From: Ramlibacter ginsenosidimutans
GTDB lineage: Bacteria > Pseudomonadota > Gammaproteobacteria > Burkholderiales > Burkholderiaceae_C
Assembly: GCF_042678185.1 (NCBI RefSeq)
Contig: NZ_JBHUDQ010000002.1
Strand: one strand, 5' to 3'
Length of the DNA: 64,000 nt
This document shows positions 15,801 through 23,400 of this stretch, in pieces. Below the pieces are notes generated by a model, which worked only from the letters and a program-made list of their open reading frames with translations, searched no databases and was not told where the DNA came from. Position numbers and translations under genes: made by a program. Positions within the stretch are counted from its first letter, which is position 1, and each line of letters begins with the position of its first letter.

Positions 15801-17162
15801 ATGCTGAACCGGCTGCTGTTGTTCGTGCTGTGCCTCGCGGCCGGCGGGGCACTCGGCCTCGCTCTCGCCGGCGAACGCGGCGCGGAGCTGGGCGTGGCGG
15901 CGGGCGCCATCGCGTGCTTCCTGCTCGAGACGCTGCGCGCTGCGCGCGTGCTGCGCTGGCTGCGCAATCCCGAGCCCCAGGAGGTGCCGCGCACGGGCGG
16001 ACTGTGGGGCGAGGCACTGGAGCGCACCCGGCGCGCGCTGCGTGCGCGCGAGCAGCGCACGCTGGAGGCCGAGCAGCGCCTGGACGACTTCCTCGACGCG
16101 ATCCGCGCCTCCCCCAACGGTGTGGTGCTGCTCGATCCGCGCGGCCGCATCGAATGGATCAACGAGACGGCGGCGCAGCACTTCGGGATGGATCCCGAGC
16201 GCGATCTGCACCAGCAGATCACCAACCTGCTGCGCGATCCGGCCTTCCATGCCTTCTACCAGGGCCGCAACTACCAGCACGACGTGGTCATCGCCGCGCC
16301 CGGCAGTTCGGCGAGCCGCCCGGTCAAGCTGTCGCTGCGGCTGCATCCCTATGGCGAAGGCCGGCTGCTGATCCTGTCGCGCGACGTGACCTCGGTGGAG
16401 CAGGCCGAGACGATGCGGCGCGACTTCGTCGCCAACGTGTCGCACGAGATCCGCACGCCGCTGACCGTGCTGGCCGGTTTCGTCGAGACGCTGCAGAACC
16501 TGGACCTCCCGCGCGAGGAGCGCAACCGCTACCTGGGCATGATGGGCGTGCAGGCCCAGCGCATGCAGACGCTGGTGAGCGACCTGCTGACCCTGTCGCG
16601 CCTGGAGGGCAGTCCCCTGCCGGACGCGACGGAGTGGACTCCGGCGGCGGCCTTCCTCACCCAGTGCCAGCAGGAGTCCGCCGCGCTCGTGCAGGCCCTG
16701 GGCAAGAAGATGGAGCTGCGCTTCGGCGAGGCGCCCGCCCTCGCACTCGGCGGGGCCGCCAGCGAGCTGCAGAGCGCGTTCTCCAACCTGGTGAGCAACG
16801 CGGTGCGCTACACGCCTTCCGGCGGCGTGGTGGACGTGCAGGCCCGTGAGGCGGCGGGCGGTCGCTTCGAGCTGGCGGTGCGCGACACGGGCCCCGGCAT
16901 CGCCGCGGAACATCTGCCGCGCGTGACGGAGCGCTTCTACCGCGTGGACCGCAGCCGCTCGCGTGAAACCGGTGGCACCGGGCTGGGGCTGGCCATCGTC
17001 AAGCACGTGGTGCAGCGCCACGGCGGCGAGCTGAAGATAGCAAGCACCCTGGGTAAGGGGTCCACCTTCACCATCCTGCTGCCGGCCACGCGCGTGCGGC
17101 CGCTCCCGCTCAAGCCGTCCGAAAGCGCCGCACAGCCCGCCACAGAATCAACGGCAGGATGA
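15801..17162 (+). CDS. phoR: phosphate regulon sensor kinase PhoR
   Basis: Membrane histidine kinase that phosphorylates PhoB at low phosphate. The 453-aa product starts with two hydrophobic segments within residues 1-50, then a PAS domain (about 95-205), the phospho-acceptor His215 in NVSHEIRTPLTVL, and the ATPase domain with N box SNLVSNAVRYT, G1 DTGPGI, and G2 GGTGLGLAIVKH. It lacks a large periplasmic domain, as usual for PhoR, which senses through Pst/PhoU. Its last 53 bases overlap, tail to tail, the end of the MATE gene. Confidence 0.96.
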   Translation: MLNRLLLFVLCLAAGGALGLALAGERGAELGVAAGAIACFLLETLRAARVLRWLRNPEPQEVPRTGGLWGEALERTRRALRAREQRTLEAEQRLDDFLDAIRASPNGVVLLDPRGRIEWINETAAQHFGMDPERDLHQQITNLLRDPAFHAFYQGRNYQHDVVIAAPGSSASRPVKLSLRLHPYGEGRLLILSRDVTSVEQAETMRRDFVANVSHEIRTPLTVLAGFVETLQNLDLPREERNRYLGMMGVQAQRMQTLVSDLLTLSRLEGSPLPDATEWTPAAAFLTQCQQESAALVQALGKKMELRFGEAPALALGGAASELQSAFSNLVSNAVRYTPSGGVVDVQAREAAGGRFELAVRDTGPGIAAEHLPRVTERFYRVDRSRSRETGGTGLGLAIVKHVVQRHGGELKIASTLGKGSTFTILLPATRVRPLPLKPSESAAQPATESTAG

Positions 17163-18453
17163 GCGCGAGCAGGCCCAGCGCGAAGCTGCTGGCCGTCCAG
17201 AAGGCTGCCGGCGTGTGCTGCGCAGCGATCGGCCCCAGGCCGCGATAGGCGAGCCGGTAGCCGCCCACCACGCCGACGCCCCACAGCAGCACGCAGTACG
17301 CCACCAGCGGCGCCACCGTCACGCGGTAGGACCGCAGCACGAACACGCACAGTGCCTGCGTCGCGTCACCGAGGTGGAAGGCGGCCACGAGCGCCAGCAG
17401 GCCCGCGGCCACGGCGGCGACGCGCGGGTCCGCCGAGTACAGCGAGGCGATGACATGGCGGGACGCGAGCACGGTCGCCGCCAGCACGATGGCCAGCGAC
17501 CAGCCGATGCGAAAGCCGGTGCGGACGATCGCGCGCGCCTTCTTCGCGTCGCCCGCGCCCAGCCAGTAACTCACGCGCGCACTGGTGGCGATGGCGACCG
17601 ACAGCGGCACCATGTACAGCACGGCCGCCATGTTGGACGCGATCTGGTGCGCGGCCGCCGACAGTGTTCCCTGGCGCGCGATGAACAGCGACATCAGCGT
17701 GAACGAGGTGACCTCCACCATGATGGCCAGGCCGGCCGGCACGCCGAGGCGCGCGAACTGGCGGATGGTGCGCCAGTCGGGCGCCTCCAGCGGCCGCCAG
17801 ATCGCGTAGGGCCGGTACAGGTCGTCGGTGCGCACGAGCCAGATCGCCAGCCCGAGGAAGACGTAGTTCGCCACGACGGTGGCCCAGGCGCAGCCCACGG
17901 CGCCCATCGCGGGCAGCCCGGCGCCCCCGAACGCGAACCAGATGGTCAGCGGGATCTTCAGCAGTAGCGAGGCGAGTTGCAGCCAGGTCACGAGCTGCGG
18001 CTTGCCCAGGCTCTGGTTCAGCGTGCTGTACATGCGGAACAGCAGGGCCGCGGGCAGGGCCAGCGCCAGCACGCCGAGGTAGTGGCGCACGTCCTGCTGC
18101 AGCACAGGCGGCACCTCGGTGCCCTGCAGCAGCGCGTTCGGGAACAGCAGCCAGAACACGCCGATCACGGAGGCCAGCGCGGCGAGGTACAAGGCCTGGC
18201 GCACCGAGCGGCCGAGGTCCTGCTTGCGGTCCGCCCCATGCAGCTCCGCCCAGATCGGCAGCAGCGACTGCTGCACCCCCATGAGAGCGACGAACACGGT
18301 GATGTACACGGCGGAGCCGACGGACAGCGCCGCCAGCGCCTGCTGCGCATAGCGGCCGGCCACCACGGTGTCGGTGATGCCGAAGGCCATGGTGGCCAGC
18401 TGGCCGGCGAGCACGGTGCCCGCATGACGCGCGATGATCCCCCGTTCCCGCAC
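17110..18453 (-). CDS. MATE family multidrug/sodium efflux transporter
   Basis: A 447-aa inner-membrane protein with about 12 predicted helices in two repeats and typical MATE motifs (GQLATMAFGITDTVVAGRYA early, APDWRTIRQFARLGVPAG in the middle). It exports cationic compounds in exchange for Na+ or H+. The GTG at 18453 was chosen because it lies five bases after the upstream gene's stop and starts family similarity (VRERGIIARHAG); upstream residues are shadows of that gene. The substrate is unknown. Its 3' end overlaps phoR by 53 bases. Confidence 0.88.
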   Translation of the reverse strand: MRERGIIARHAGTVLAGQLATMAFGITDTVVAGRYAQQALAALSVGSAVYITVFVALMGVQQSLLPIWAELHGADRKQDLGRSVRQALYLAALASVIGVFWLLFPNALLQGTEVPPVLQQDVRHYLGVLALALPAALLFRMYSTLNQSLGKPQLVTWLQLASLLLKIPLTIWFAFGGAGLPAMGAVGCAWATVVANYVFLGLAIWLVRTDDLYRPYAIWRPLEAPDWRTIRQFARLGVPAGLAIMVEVTSFTLMSLFIARQGTLSAAAHQIASNMAAVLYMVPLSVAIATSARVSYWLGAGDAKKARAIVRTGFRIGWSLAIVLAATVLASRHVIASLYSADPRVAAVAAGLLALVAAFHLGDATQALCVFVLRSYRVTVAPLVAYCVLLWGVGVVGGYRLAYRGLGPIAAQHTPAAFWTASSFALGLLALILPLILWRAVRRFRTA

Positions 18454-18457
18454 GCCG

Positions 18458-20143
18458 CTACTTTTTCTTGTACAGGAGGATCGTTTCGCGGGCGTCGGTG
18501 GGCCTCGGGATGCGCGCGACCAGCGTCCAGTGGTGCTTGCCGAACGCCGTCGGGACGGACGCCTCCAGGTCGCCGGCGGCGACCAGCCACGGACACGGGC
18601 TGTCGGTGCTGGCTGCACGCAGGTCCATGTGGCCGTGGTACATCAGCGCGGCGATCTGCGGGCGCGTGAGGCCGAAGGCCTGCACGCAGCCGGGGCCGTC
18701 CACGTGCGCCGCCAGGCGCAGCACCGGCGCCGAGTAGCTGCGCGCGTAGTTCAGGACCGGCAGCCACAAGGTCATGACCAGCAGCCAGGCGAGCGCCGTG
18801 CCGCCCGCGGGCAGCACCAGGCTCTTCCACATCGCCTGCGGGTTGCGCTTGGTGCGCCAGCGCACGAGCCCCAGCCACGCCCCGGTGGCGGCGACGGCGA
18901 GCAGGAAGGACAGCAGGCCGAAGGAGGGCTGGAAGCCGGGCGCGAGCCGCGCGACGTTCTGCGCGGGCTTGGCGGGCACGCCGGTCTGCAGCGAGATCCA
19001 GATCACCCAGATCACGAGCGCGCTCGTGCTGAAGAACAGCAGCGTGAACCAGTCGATCAGCGCGGAGACGCTGCGCTCGAAGGTGGGCAGCGCGAAGGCG
19101 GCCAGCGTCGCCAGCGCCGGCAGCGCGAGCAGCAGGGCGCGGTCGGGATTGGGCGACAGCACGGCCGAGAGCACGCCCACGAGCGCGAACCACAAGGGCA
19201 GCGCCACGTGGCGATGCCCCAGCTGGCGCCGCCAGCGCCACACGGTCCACACGGCCAGCGGCCACGCCGGCCACGTGAACCAGGCGAGCAGCTTCGCGAA
19301 GCCCGTCCACTGGTGCAGCGTGAACTGGCCGGGCGGCTGCAGCCGCCATTCCCACATGCCCAGGCTGGCCGCCGCGGCGGCGGCGGCGAGCGCGGCCAGC
19401 ACGATCACGGCGGCCCCCTGCCACCGGTTCGCCCCATGCGCGTCCTGGTCCGGCGTCTCGGCGAAGTGCAGCAGCGTGCCGCCGGCGGCAAAGAGCGCCG
19501 CCATCGCCGGCGCGCCGCTCAGGCCCAGTCCGACCAGGCCGGTCGCCAGCGACAGCACGGGAACGGCGATGCGATAGGGCAGCGCCGCGAAGCCGTAGAA
19601 GGTGAGGGCGGTGAACCCGAGTTGTGCCAGCGCCGGCGTGGTCTCGTGCGACAGCTGCATCAACCCCAGGCACGCGATCAGCGCGAGCAGCCCGCCGTCG
19701 GCCATGGCGCGCGCGTAGTCGGTCGGCCGCGCTTCGCCGCCGAACGCGAACGGCACGGGCTGCGCCGCAGGCGTGCGTGCCAGGTAGTACACGCCGTACC
19801 ACGTGGCCAGCAGGCTGAGCACCAGCAGGGCGATGAAGGGCAGGCGTGCGGCGACATCGGCCGACAGCCAGGACGGTGCGAGCTGGATCGCCCAGGCGCC
19901 GAGCCAGTACGGCAGCAGGGCCTCGAACTCCGGCGGCAGTCCCAGCAACTGCGGGTGCAGCCACGGCGCGTGGCCCCGGGCGAGCTCCAGCATGTAGCCG
20001 AAGGCCATGATGTCCGCGTTCTTCCAGGGGTCGCGGCCGATGAACCCGGACAGCACGTAGGCCGCGCAGAACAGCAGCAGTGCCAGCCGCGGCAGGCGGC
20101 GCACGGCGCTCTGGGCGACGATGGCGGGGGTCGGCTGGTTCAC
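18458..20143 (-). CDS. polytopic membrane protein, ArnT/PMT-like glycosyltransferase candidate
   Basis: A 561-aa integral membrane protein with about 11-12 hydrophobic helices in the first 460 residues, then a C-terminal soluble part of about 90 residues. Near the N-terminus, GFIGRDPWKNADIMAFGYMLELARG resembles the first periplasmic loop of GT39/GT83 enzymes, where an acidic residue after the first helix is catalytic. Such enzymes move sugars from polyprenyl carriers to lipid A or proteins. That function is an inference from topology. It ends four bases before the MATE start, so both are probably one transcript. Confidence 0.6.
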   Translation of the reverse strand: MNQPTPAIVAQSAVRRLPRLALLLFCAAYVLSGFIGRDPWKNADIMAFGYMLELARGHAPWLHPQLLGLPPEFEALLPYWLGAWAIQLAPSWLSADVAARLPFIALLVLSLLATWYGVYYLARTPAAQPVPFAFGGEARPTDYARAMADGGLLALIACLGLMQLSHETTPALAQLGFTALTFYGFAALPYRIAVPVLSLATGLVGLGLSGAPAMAALFAAGGTLLHFAETPDQDAHGANRWQGAAVIVLAALAAAAAAASLGMWEWRLQPPGQFTLHQWTGFAKLLAWFTWPAWPLAVWTVWRWRRQLGHRHVALPLWFALVGVLSAVLSPNPDRALLLALPALATLAAFALPTFERSVSALIDWFTLLFFSTSALVIWVIWISLQTGVPAKPAQNVARLAPGFQPSFGLLSFLLAVAATGAWLGLVRWRTKRNPQAMWKSLVLPAGGTALAWLLVMTLWLPVLNYARSYSAPVLRLAAHVDGPGCVQAFGLTRPQIAALMYHGHMDLRAASTDSPCPWLVAAGDLEASVPTAFGKHHWTLVARIPRPTDARETILLYKKK

Positions 20144-20173
20144 GCGCGGGAGTGTGTCACACGCTCCGGTCCA

Positions 20174-20200
20174 ACAAAAAAGGCAGCCTGAAGCTGCCTT
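20174..20200 (-). terminator. rho-independent terminator after rpmE
   Basis: On the minus strand AAGGCAGC (20200-20193) and GCTGCCTT (20187-20180) form a perfect 8-bp stem with a 5-base loop, followed by TTTTTG. It separates rpmE from the membrane protein gene downstream. Confidence 0.85.
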
Positions 20201-20218
20201 TCCTGGAGCGAGCGGTTC

Positions 20219-20476
20219 TTACTTGCCGGCGGTCTTGCCGAACTTCTTGAAGAACTTGTCGACGCGGCCGCCCATGTCGTTGACCGACTTCTGGGTGCCC
20301 GTGTAGAACGGGTGCGATTCGCTGGAGGTGTCCAGCTTGAACAGCGGCAGCTCGCGACCGTCGTCCATCTTCGTGGTCTCGCGCGTGGACACGCAGGAGC
20401 GCGTCACGAACTTGAAGCCATTGGACAGGTCCACGAAACAAACGTCGCGGTAATTGGGGTGGATGCCTTCTTTCAT
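20219..20476 (-). CDS. rpmE2: 50S ribosomal protein L31 type B
   Basis: An 85-aa small ribosomal subunit protein of the large subunit, starting MKEGIHPNYRDV. It lacks the CxxC zinc ribbon of type A L31 and has the type B signature HPFYTGTQKSV and a basic C-terminus (KFFKKFGKTAGK). The gene usually lies near rho in beta-proteobacteria, as here. It has its own TATAAT promoter at 20547-20552 and its own terminator. The leader of about 64 bases could hold a regulatory site for the protein; no clear structure was resolved. Confidence 0.95.
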   Translation of the reverse strand: MKEGIHPNYRDVCFVDLSNGFKFVTRSCVSTRETTKMDDGRELPLFKLDTSSESHPFYTGTQKSVNDMGGRVDKFFKKFGKTAGK

Positions 20477-20546
20477 GGGGGTCCCTCGTCGAGTGTCGGG
20501 AGCCGCGCCGGACCATTCCGACGTACTTTCCGCAGTGAAGCCCGCA

Positions 20547-20552
20547 ATTATA
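20547..20552 (-). promoter_or_regulatory. -10 element of the rpmE promoter
   Basis: On the minus strand GCTATAATTGC includes a perfect TATAAT about 70 bases before the rpmE ATG, giving a leader of about 64 bases. The -35 (around 20570-20575) is weak. It lies just outside the 3' end of the upstream endonuclease-family gene. Confidence 0.6.
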
Positions 20553-20573
20553 GCGTCCCGCGTGCGCCCTGCC

Positions 20574-21380
20574 TCAGCCGCCCTCGAGCTCCAGCGCAAG
20601 AGGCTGGTGGTCCGACGCCCGGGTGGCGCCGTCCACGTCCAGCCTGCGCACCCGGTCCTGCAGCCCGTCGGTGACATAGACGAAGTCGAAGGCGACCGGC
20701 TCGGGCAGGTACTTCTGCTCGTGGACGCAGAAGGTGGGCGGATGCGGCTGGTCCGGATGTGCCAGGGTCCAGGCATCCCAGAAGGTGCTGAGTTCGGATG
20801 TCTCGCTGAGCACCGCATGTTCCTCGGTGCCCGGATGCGAGTTGAAGTCGCCGCACAGGATCGCTTCCGCCGTGAGTTGCGTGGCACCCCGGGGCGGTGA
20901 CTGGGCCTGCTCGAAATACTCGAGGTGCAGCGCCCGCACGGCGCGCGCCTGCGCCAGGCGCTGGATCTTCGAATAGAACTCCAGGTGGGTGGTCATGATG
21001 CGCACCGGTCCCAGTTGTGGGTCGCGCACCGTGACGACGGTGCACATGCGTGGCGTCGACCCGATGCCCGGATCGGCAGGAAACGGCAGCGGATGGTGCT
21101 GCACCTGCGCGACGGGCAGCCGGGTGGCGACGAGATTGCCGAAGCGCTTGCGCTGTCCGTCCTCGAAGAGGTCCTGCGCCGCGCCGAAGAAGACCTGGAA
21201 GCCGGGCAGCAGCTTGCCGATTTCCACGCTCTGGTACGCGTCGGGATCGTTGTCCGAGATCTCCTGCAGGCACAGCACGTCGAAGTCCGCCAGCGCACGG
21301 GCCGTCTCGACGATGCGGCTGCAGCTCACCTGTCCGGCCAGGCCTTTGCATTCCTGGGTGTTCCAGGTCACGAGCTTCAT
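20574..21380 (-). CDS. endonuclease/exonuclease/phosphatase family protein
   Basis: A 268-aa protein of the DNase I/exonuclease III fold. Visible landmarks are WNTQECKG (residues 5-12, with the fold's first Asn), CLQEI with the metal-binding Glu, TTHLEFYSK with a catalytic His, CGDFNSHPG with the metal/substrate Asp-Asn pair, and the terminal SDHQPL with the general-base His. No signal peptide is evident, so it is likely cytosolic. The substrate (nucleic acid, phospholipid or sugar phosphate) cannot be told. It sits between rho and rpmE and is separated from rho by a terminator. Confidence 0.82.
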   Translation of the reverse strand: MKLVTWNTQECKGLAGQVSCSRIVETARALADFDVLCLQEISDNDPDAYQSVEIGKLLPGFQVFFGAAQDLFEDGQRKRFGNLVATRLPVAQVQHHPLPFPADPGIGSTPRMCTVVTVRDPQLGPVRIMTTHLEFYSKIQRLAQARAVRALHLEYFEQAQSPPRGATQLTAEAILCGDFNSHPGTEEHAVLSETSELSTFWDAWTLAHPDQPHPPTFCVHEQKYLPEPVAFDFVYVTDGLQDRVRRLDVDGATRASDHQPLALELEGG

Positions 21381-21409
21381 GCCCGCATGATGCTACTGGC
21401 GACTCCGAC

Positions 21410-21433
21410 AAAAAAGCCCGGCATCGCCGGGCT
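21410..21433 (-). terminator. rho-independent terminator after rho
   Basis: On the minus strand AGCCCGGC (21433-21426) pairs perfectly with GCCGGGCT (21422-21415) around a 3-base loop, then TTTTT. It ends the rho message before the endonuclease-family gene, whose start is 30 bases on. Confidence 0.88.
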
Positions 21434-21458
21434 TCTGTTCTGCTGTGCGCCGGAATAC

Positions 21459-22724
21459 TCAGCCGCCGCGCCGCATCATGTCGAAGAACTCGACGTTGGT
21501 CTTGGTCGCCTTCATGGACTTCAGCACCATTTCCATCGCCTCGATCTCGTCCATGTTGTACATGAACTGGCGCAGGATGCGGGTCTTCTGCAGGATCTCG
21601 GGGGCCAGCAGCAGTTCCTCGCGGCGCGTGCCGGAGCGATTGAGCTGGATCGAGGGGAACACGCGCTTCTCGTAGAGGCGGCGGTCCAGGTGCAGTTCGC
21701 AGTTGCCCGTGCCCTTGAACTCTTCGAAGATGACTTCGTCCATGCGCGAGCCGGTGTCGATCAGCGCGGTGGCGATGATGGTCAGCGAGCCGCCTTCCTC
21801 CACGTTGCGCGCCGCGCCGAGGAAGCGCTTGGGGCGCTGCAGCGCGTTCGCATCCACGCCGCCGGTCAGCACCTTGCCGGACGAGGGCACGACGTTGTTG
21901 TAGGCGCGGGCGAGGCGGGTGATCGAGTCCAGCAGGATCACCACGTCCTTCTTCAGTTCGACCAGGCGCTTGGCGCGCTCGATCACCATCTCGGCGACGT
22001 GCACGTGGCGGGCGGCGGGCTCGTCGAAGGTGGACGCGATCACTTCGGCCTTGACCGAGCGCTGCATGTCCGTCACTTCTTCCGGGCGCTCGTCCACCAG
22101 CAGCACCATCATGTAGCTGTCGGGGTAGTTGGCGGCGATGGCGTGCGCCATGTGCTGCATCATCACCGTCTTGCCGCTCTTGGGCGGCGCGACGATCAGG
22201 GCGCGCTGGCCCTTGCCGATGGGGGCGATGATGTCGATCACGCGGCCCGTGATGTTCTCTTCGCTCTTCAGGCCGTCACGTTCGAGGCGCATCTGTTCCC
22301 GGGGGAACAGGGGCGTCAGGTTCTCGAACATGATCTTGTGCTTGTTGTCCTCCGGCAGCCCGCCGTTGACCTTGTCCAGCTTGGTCAGCGCGAAGTAGCG
22401 CTCGCCATCCTTCGGCGTCCGCACTTCCCCTTCGATCATGTCGCCGGTGTGCAGGTTGAAGCGGCGCACCTGCGAGGGCGAGATGTAGATGTCGTCGGTC
22501 GAAGCGGTGTAGCTCGTGTCCGGGCTGCGCAGGAAGCCGAAGCCGTCGGGCAGGATTTCGAGCACGCCATCGGCGAAGACCTGCTCGCCGGCGCGGGCGC
22601 GCTTCTTGATGATCGCGAACATCAGCTCCTGCTTGCGCATCCGGCCGGTGTTCTCGATCTCGAGCTCTTCGGCCTGCTTGAGGACTTCCGAGACGTGCAG
22701 CGCCTTGAGTTCGTTCAGGTGCAT
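21459..22724 (-). CDS. rho: transcription termination factor Rho
   Basis: Hexameric RNA-dependent ATPase that ends transcription. The 421-aa product has the N-terminal helix bundle (MHLNELKALHVSEVLKQAEE), the primary RNA-binding cold-shock-like domain with GFGFLRSP and YISPSQVRRFNLHTGD, Walker A in PPKSGKT, Walker B in VVILLDSITRLARAYN, the Q-loop and the R-loop (PSSGKVLTGGVDANALQRPKR). Length and motifs match the family. It lies downstream of trxA, as in many proteobacteria. The 136 bases upstream, after the trxA terminator, hold the promoter, but no confident -10/-35 pair was found. Confidence 0.98.
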   Translation of the reverse strand: MHLNELKALHVSEVLKQAEELEIENTGRMRKQELMFAIIKKRARAGEQVFADGVLEILPDGFGFLRSPDTSYTASTDDIYISPSQVRRFNLHTGDMIEGEVRTPKDGERYFALTKLDKVNGGLPEDNKHKIMFENLTPLFPREQMRLERDGLKSEENITGRVIDIIAPIGKGQRALIVAPPKSGKTVMMQHMAHAIAANYPDSYMMVLLVDERPEEVTDMQRSVKAEVIASTFDEPAARHVHVAEMVIERAKRLVELKKDVVILLDSITRLARAYNNVVPSSGKVLTGGVDANALQRPKRFLGAARNVEEGGSLTIIATALIDTGSRMDEVIFEEFKGTGNCELHLDRRLYEKRVFPSIQLNRSGTRREELLLAPEILQKTRILRQFMYNMDEIEAMEMVLKSMKATKTNVEFFDMMRRGG

Positions 22725-22854
22725 GGAGTGACCCCTTTGGGGGAATGTTCTTGAAGGTCGGGGGGAGGTTCTCTGCGGGGCGAGAGATGCCCTGCGAACC
22801 GTATCGGACTGCCCGCCTGCTTTGGCGGATCAGCGATGAGGCGGATTATGCAGG

Positions 22855-22959
22855 AAAAAAAGGGGCTGGGGGCGAGAGGCTGGAGGCTGGGGGATGCAGA
22901 AAAGACAAGGGGCCGGGGATTTTCCGTCCCTAGCCCCTGGCTACTGGCTCCTGGCCCCT
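22855..22959 (-). terminator. long imperfect hairpin with T7 tract between trxA and rho
   Basis: Starting right after the trxA stop (minus strand), about 32 bases built of AGGGGC/CCAGGAGCC/AGGGGCTAGGG blocks face a complementary copy that ends GCCCCT at 22866-22861 and runs into seven T (22861-22855). About 23 of 32 positions pair. An inner hairpin (22909-22937, GGGGC with GCCCC) is followed by TTGTCTTTT. It reads as an oversized intrinsic terminator built from a repeated CTGGC-type unit. Confidence 0.6.
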
Positions 22960-22963
22960 GGAT

Positions 22964-23296
22964 TCAAGCGAGCTGTTGATCCAGGAACGCCGTCAGTTGC
23001 GCCTTGCTCATGGCGCCGACCTTGGTGGCGGCGAGCTGGCCGCCCTTGAACAGCATCAGCGTGGGGATGCCACGGATGCCGAACTTCGCGGGCACTTCGC
23101 GGTTCTCGTCGACGTTCATCTTGGCCACCTGCAGCTTGTCCTTGTAGCTCTCGGAGACCTCGTCGAGGATGGGCGCGATCATCTTGCAGGGGCCGCACCA
23201 TTCCGCCCAGTAATCGACCAGCACCGGCTTGTCGGCCTGCAGGACGTCGTTTTCGAAGGATGCGTCGGAGATGTGCTTGATCAGGTCGCTGGCCAT
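22964..23296 (-). CDS. trxA: thioredoxin 1
   Basis: Small cytosolic dithiol reductase. The 110-aa product carries the active site WAEWCGPCKMIAP with CGPC at about residues 34-37, the cis-proline in RGIPTLMLF, and the typical C-terminus. GAGAGG at six bases before the ATG is a good ribosome-binding site. It is divergent from the addB-like gene and upstream of rho, the widely conserved trxA-rho order. Confidence 0.98.
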   Translation of the reverse strand: MASDLIKHISDASFENDVLQADKPVLVDYWAEWCGPCKMIAPILDEVSESYKDKLQVAKMNVDENREVPAKFGIRGIPTLMLFKGGQLAATKVGAMSKAQLTAFLDQQLA

Positions 23297-23400
23297 GGAT
23301 TCCTCTCGGGGTGCGGGGACCTCCCCCGCTACAGCTACAGTCAGGGCATTGTGACAGAAACCAAGACCTCTCGCCGGCGCGCGCCGGCCGGGCCTTTGCT

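Noticed and set aside
22725..22850. Defined rho promoter (candidates such as GATACG)
   Set aside because: No -10 and -35 pair with sensible spacing stood out.
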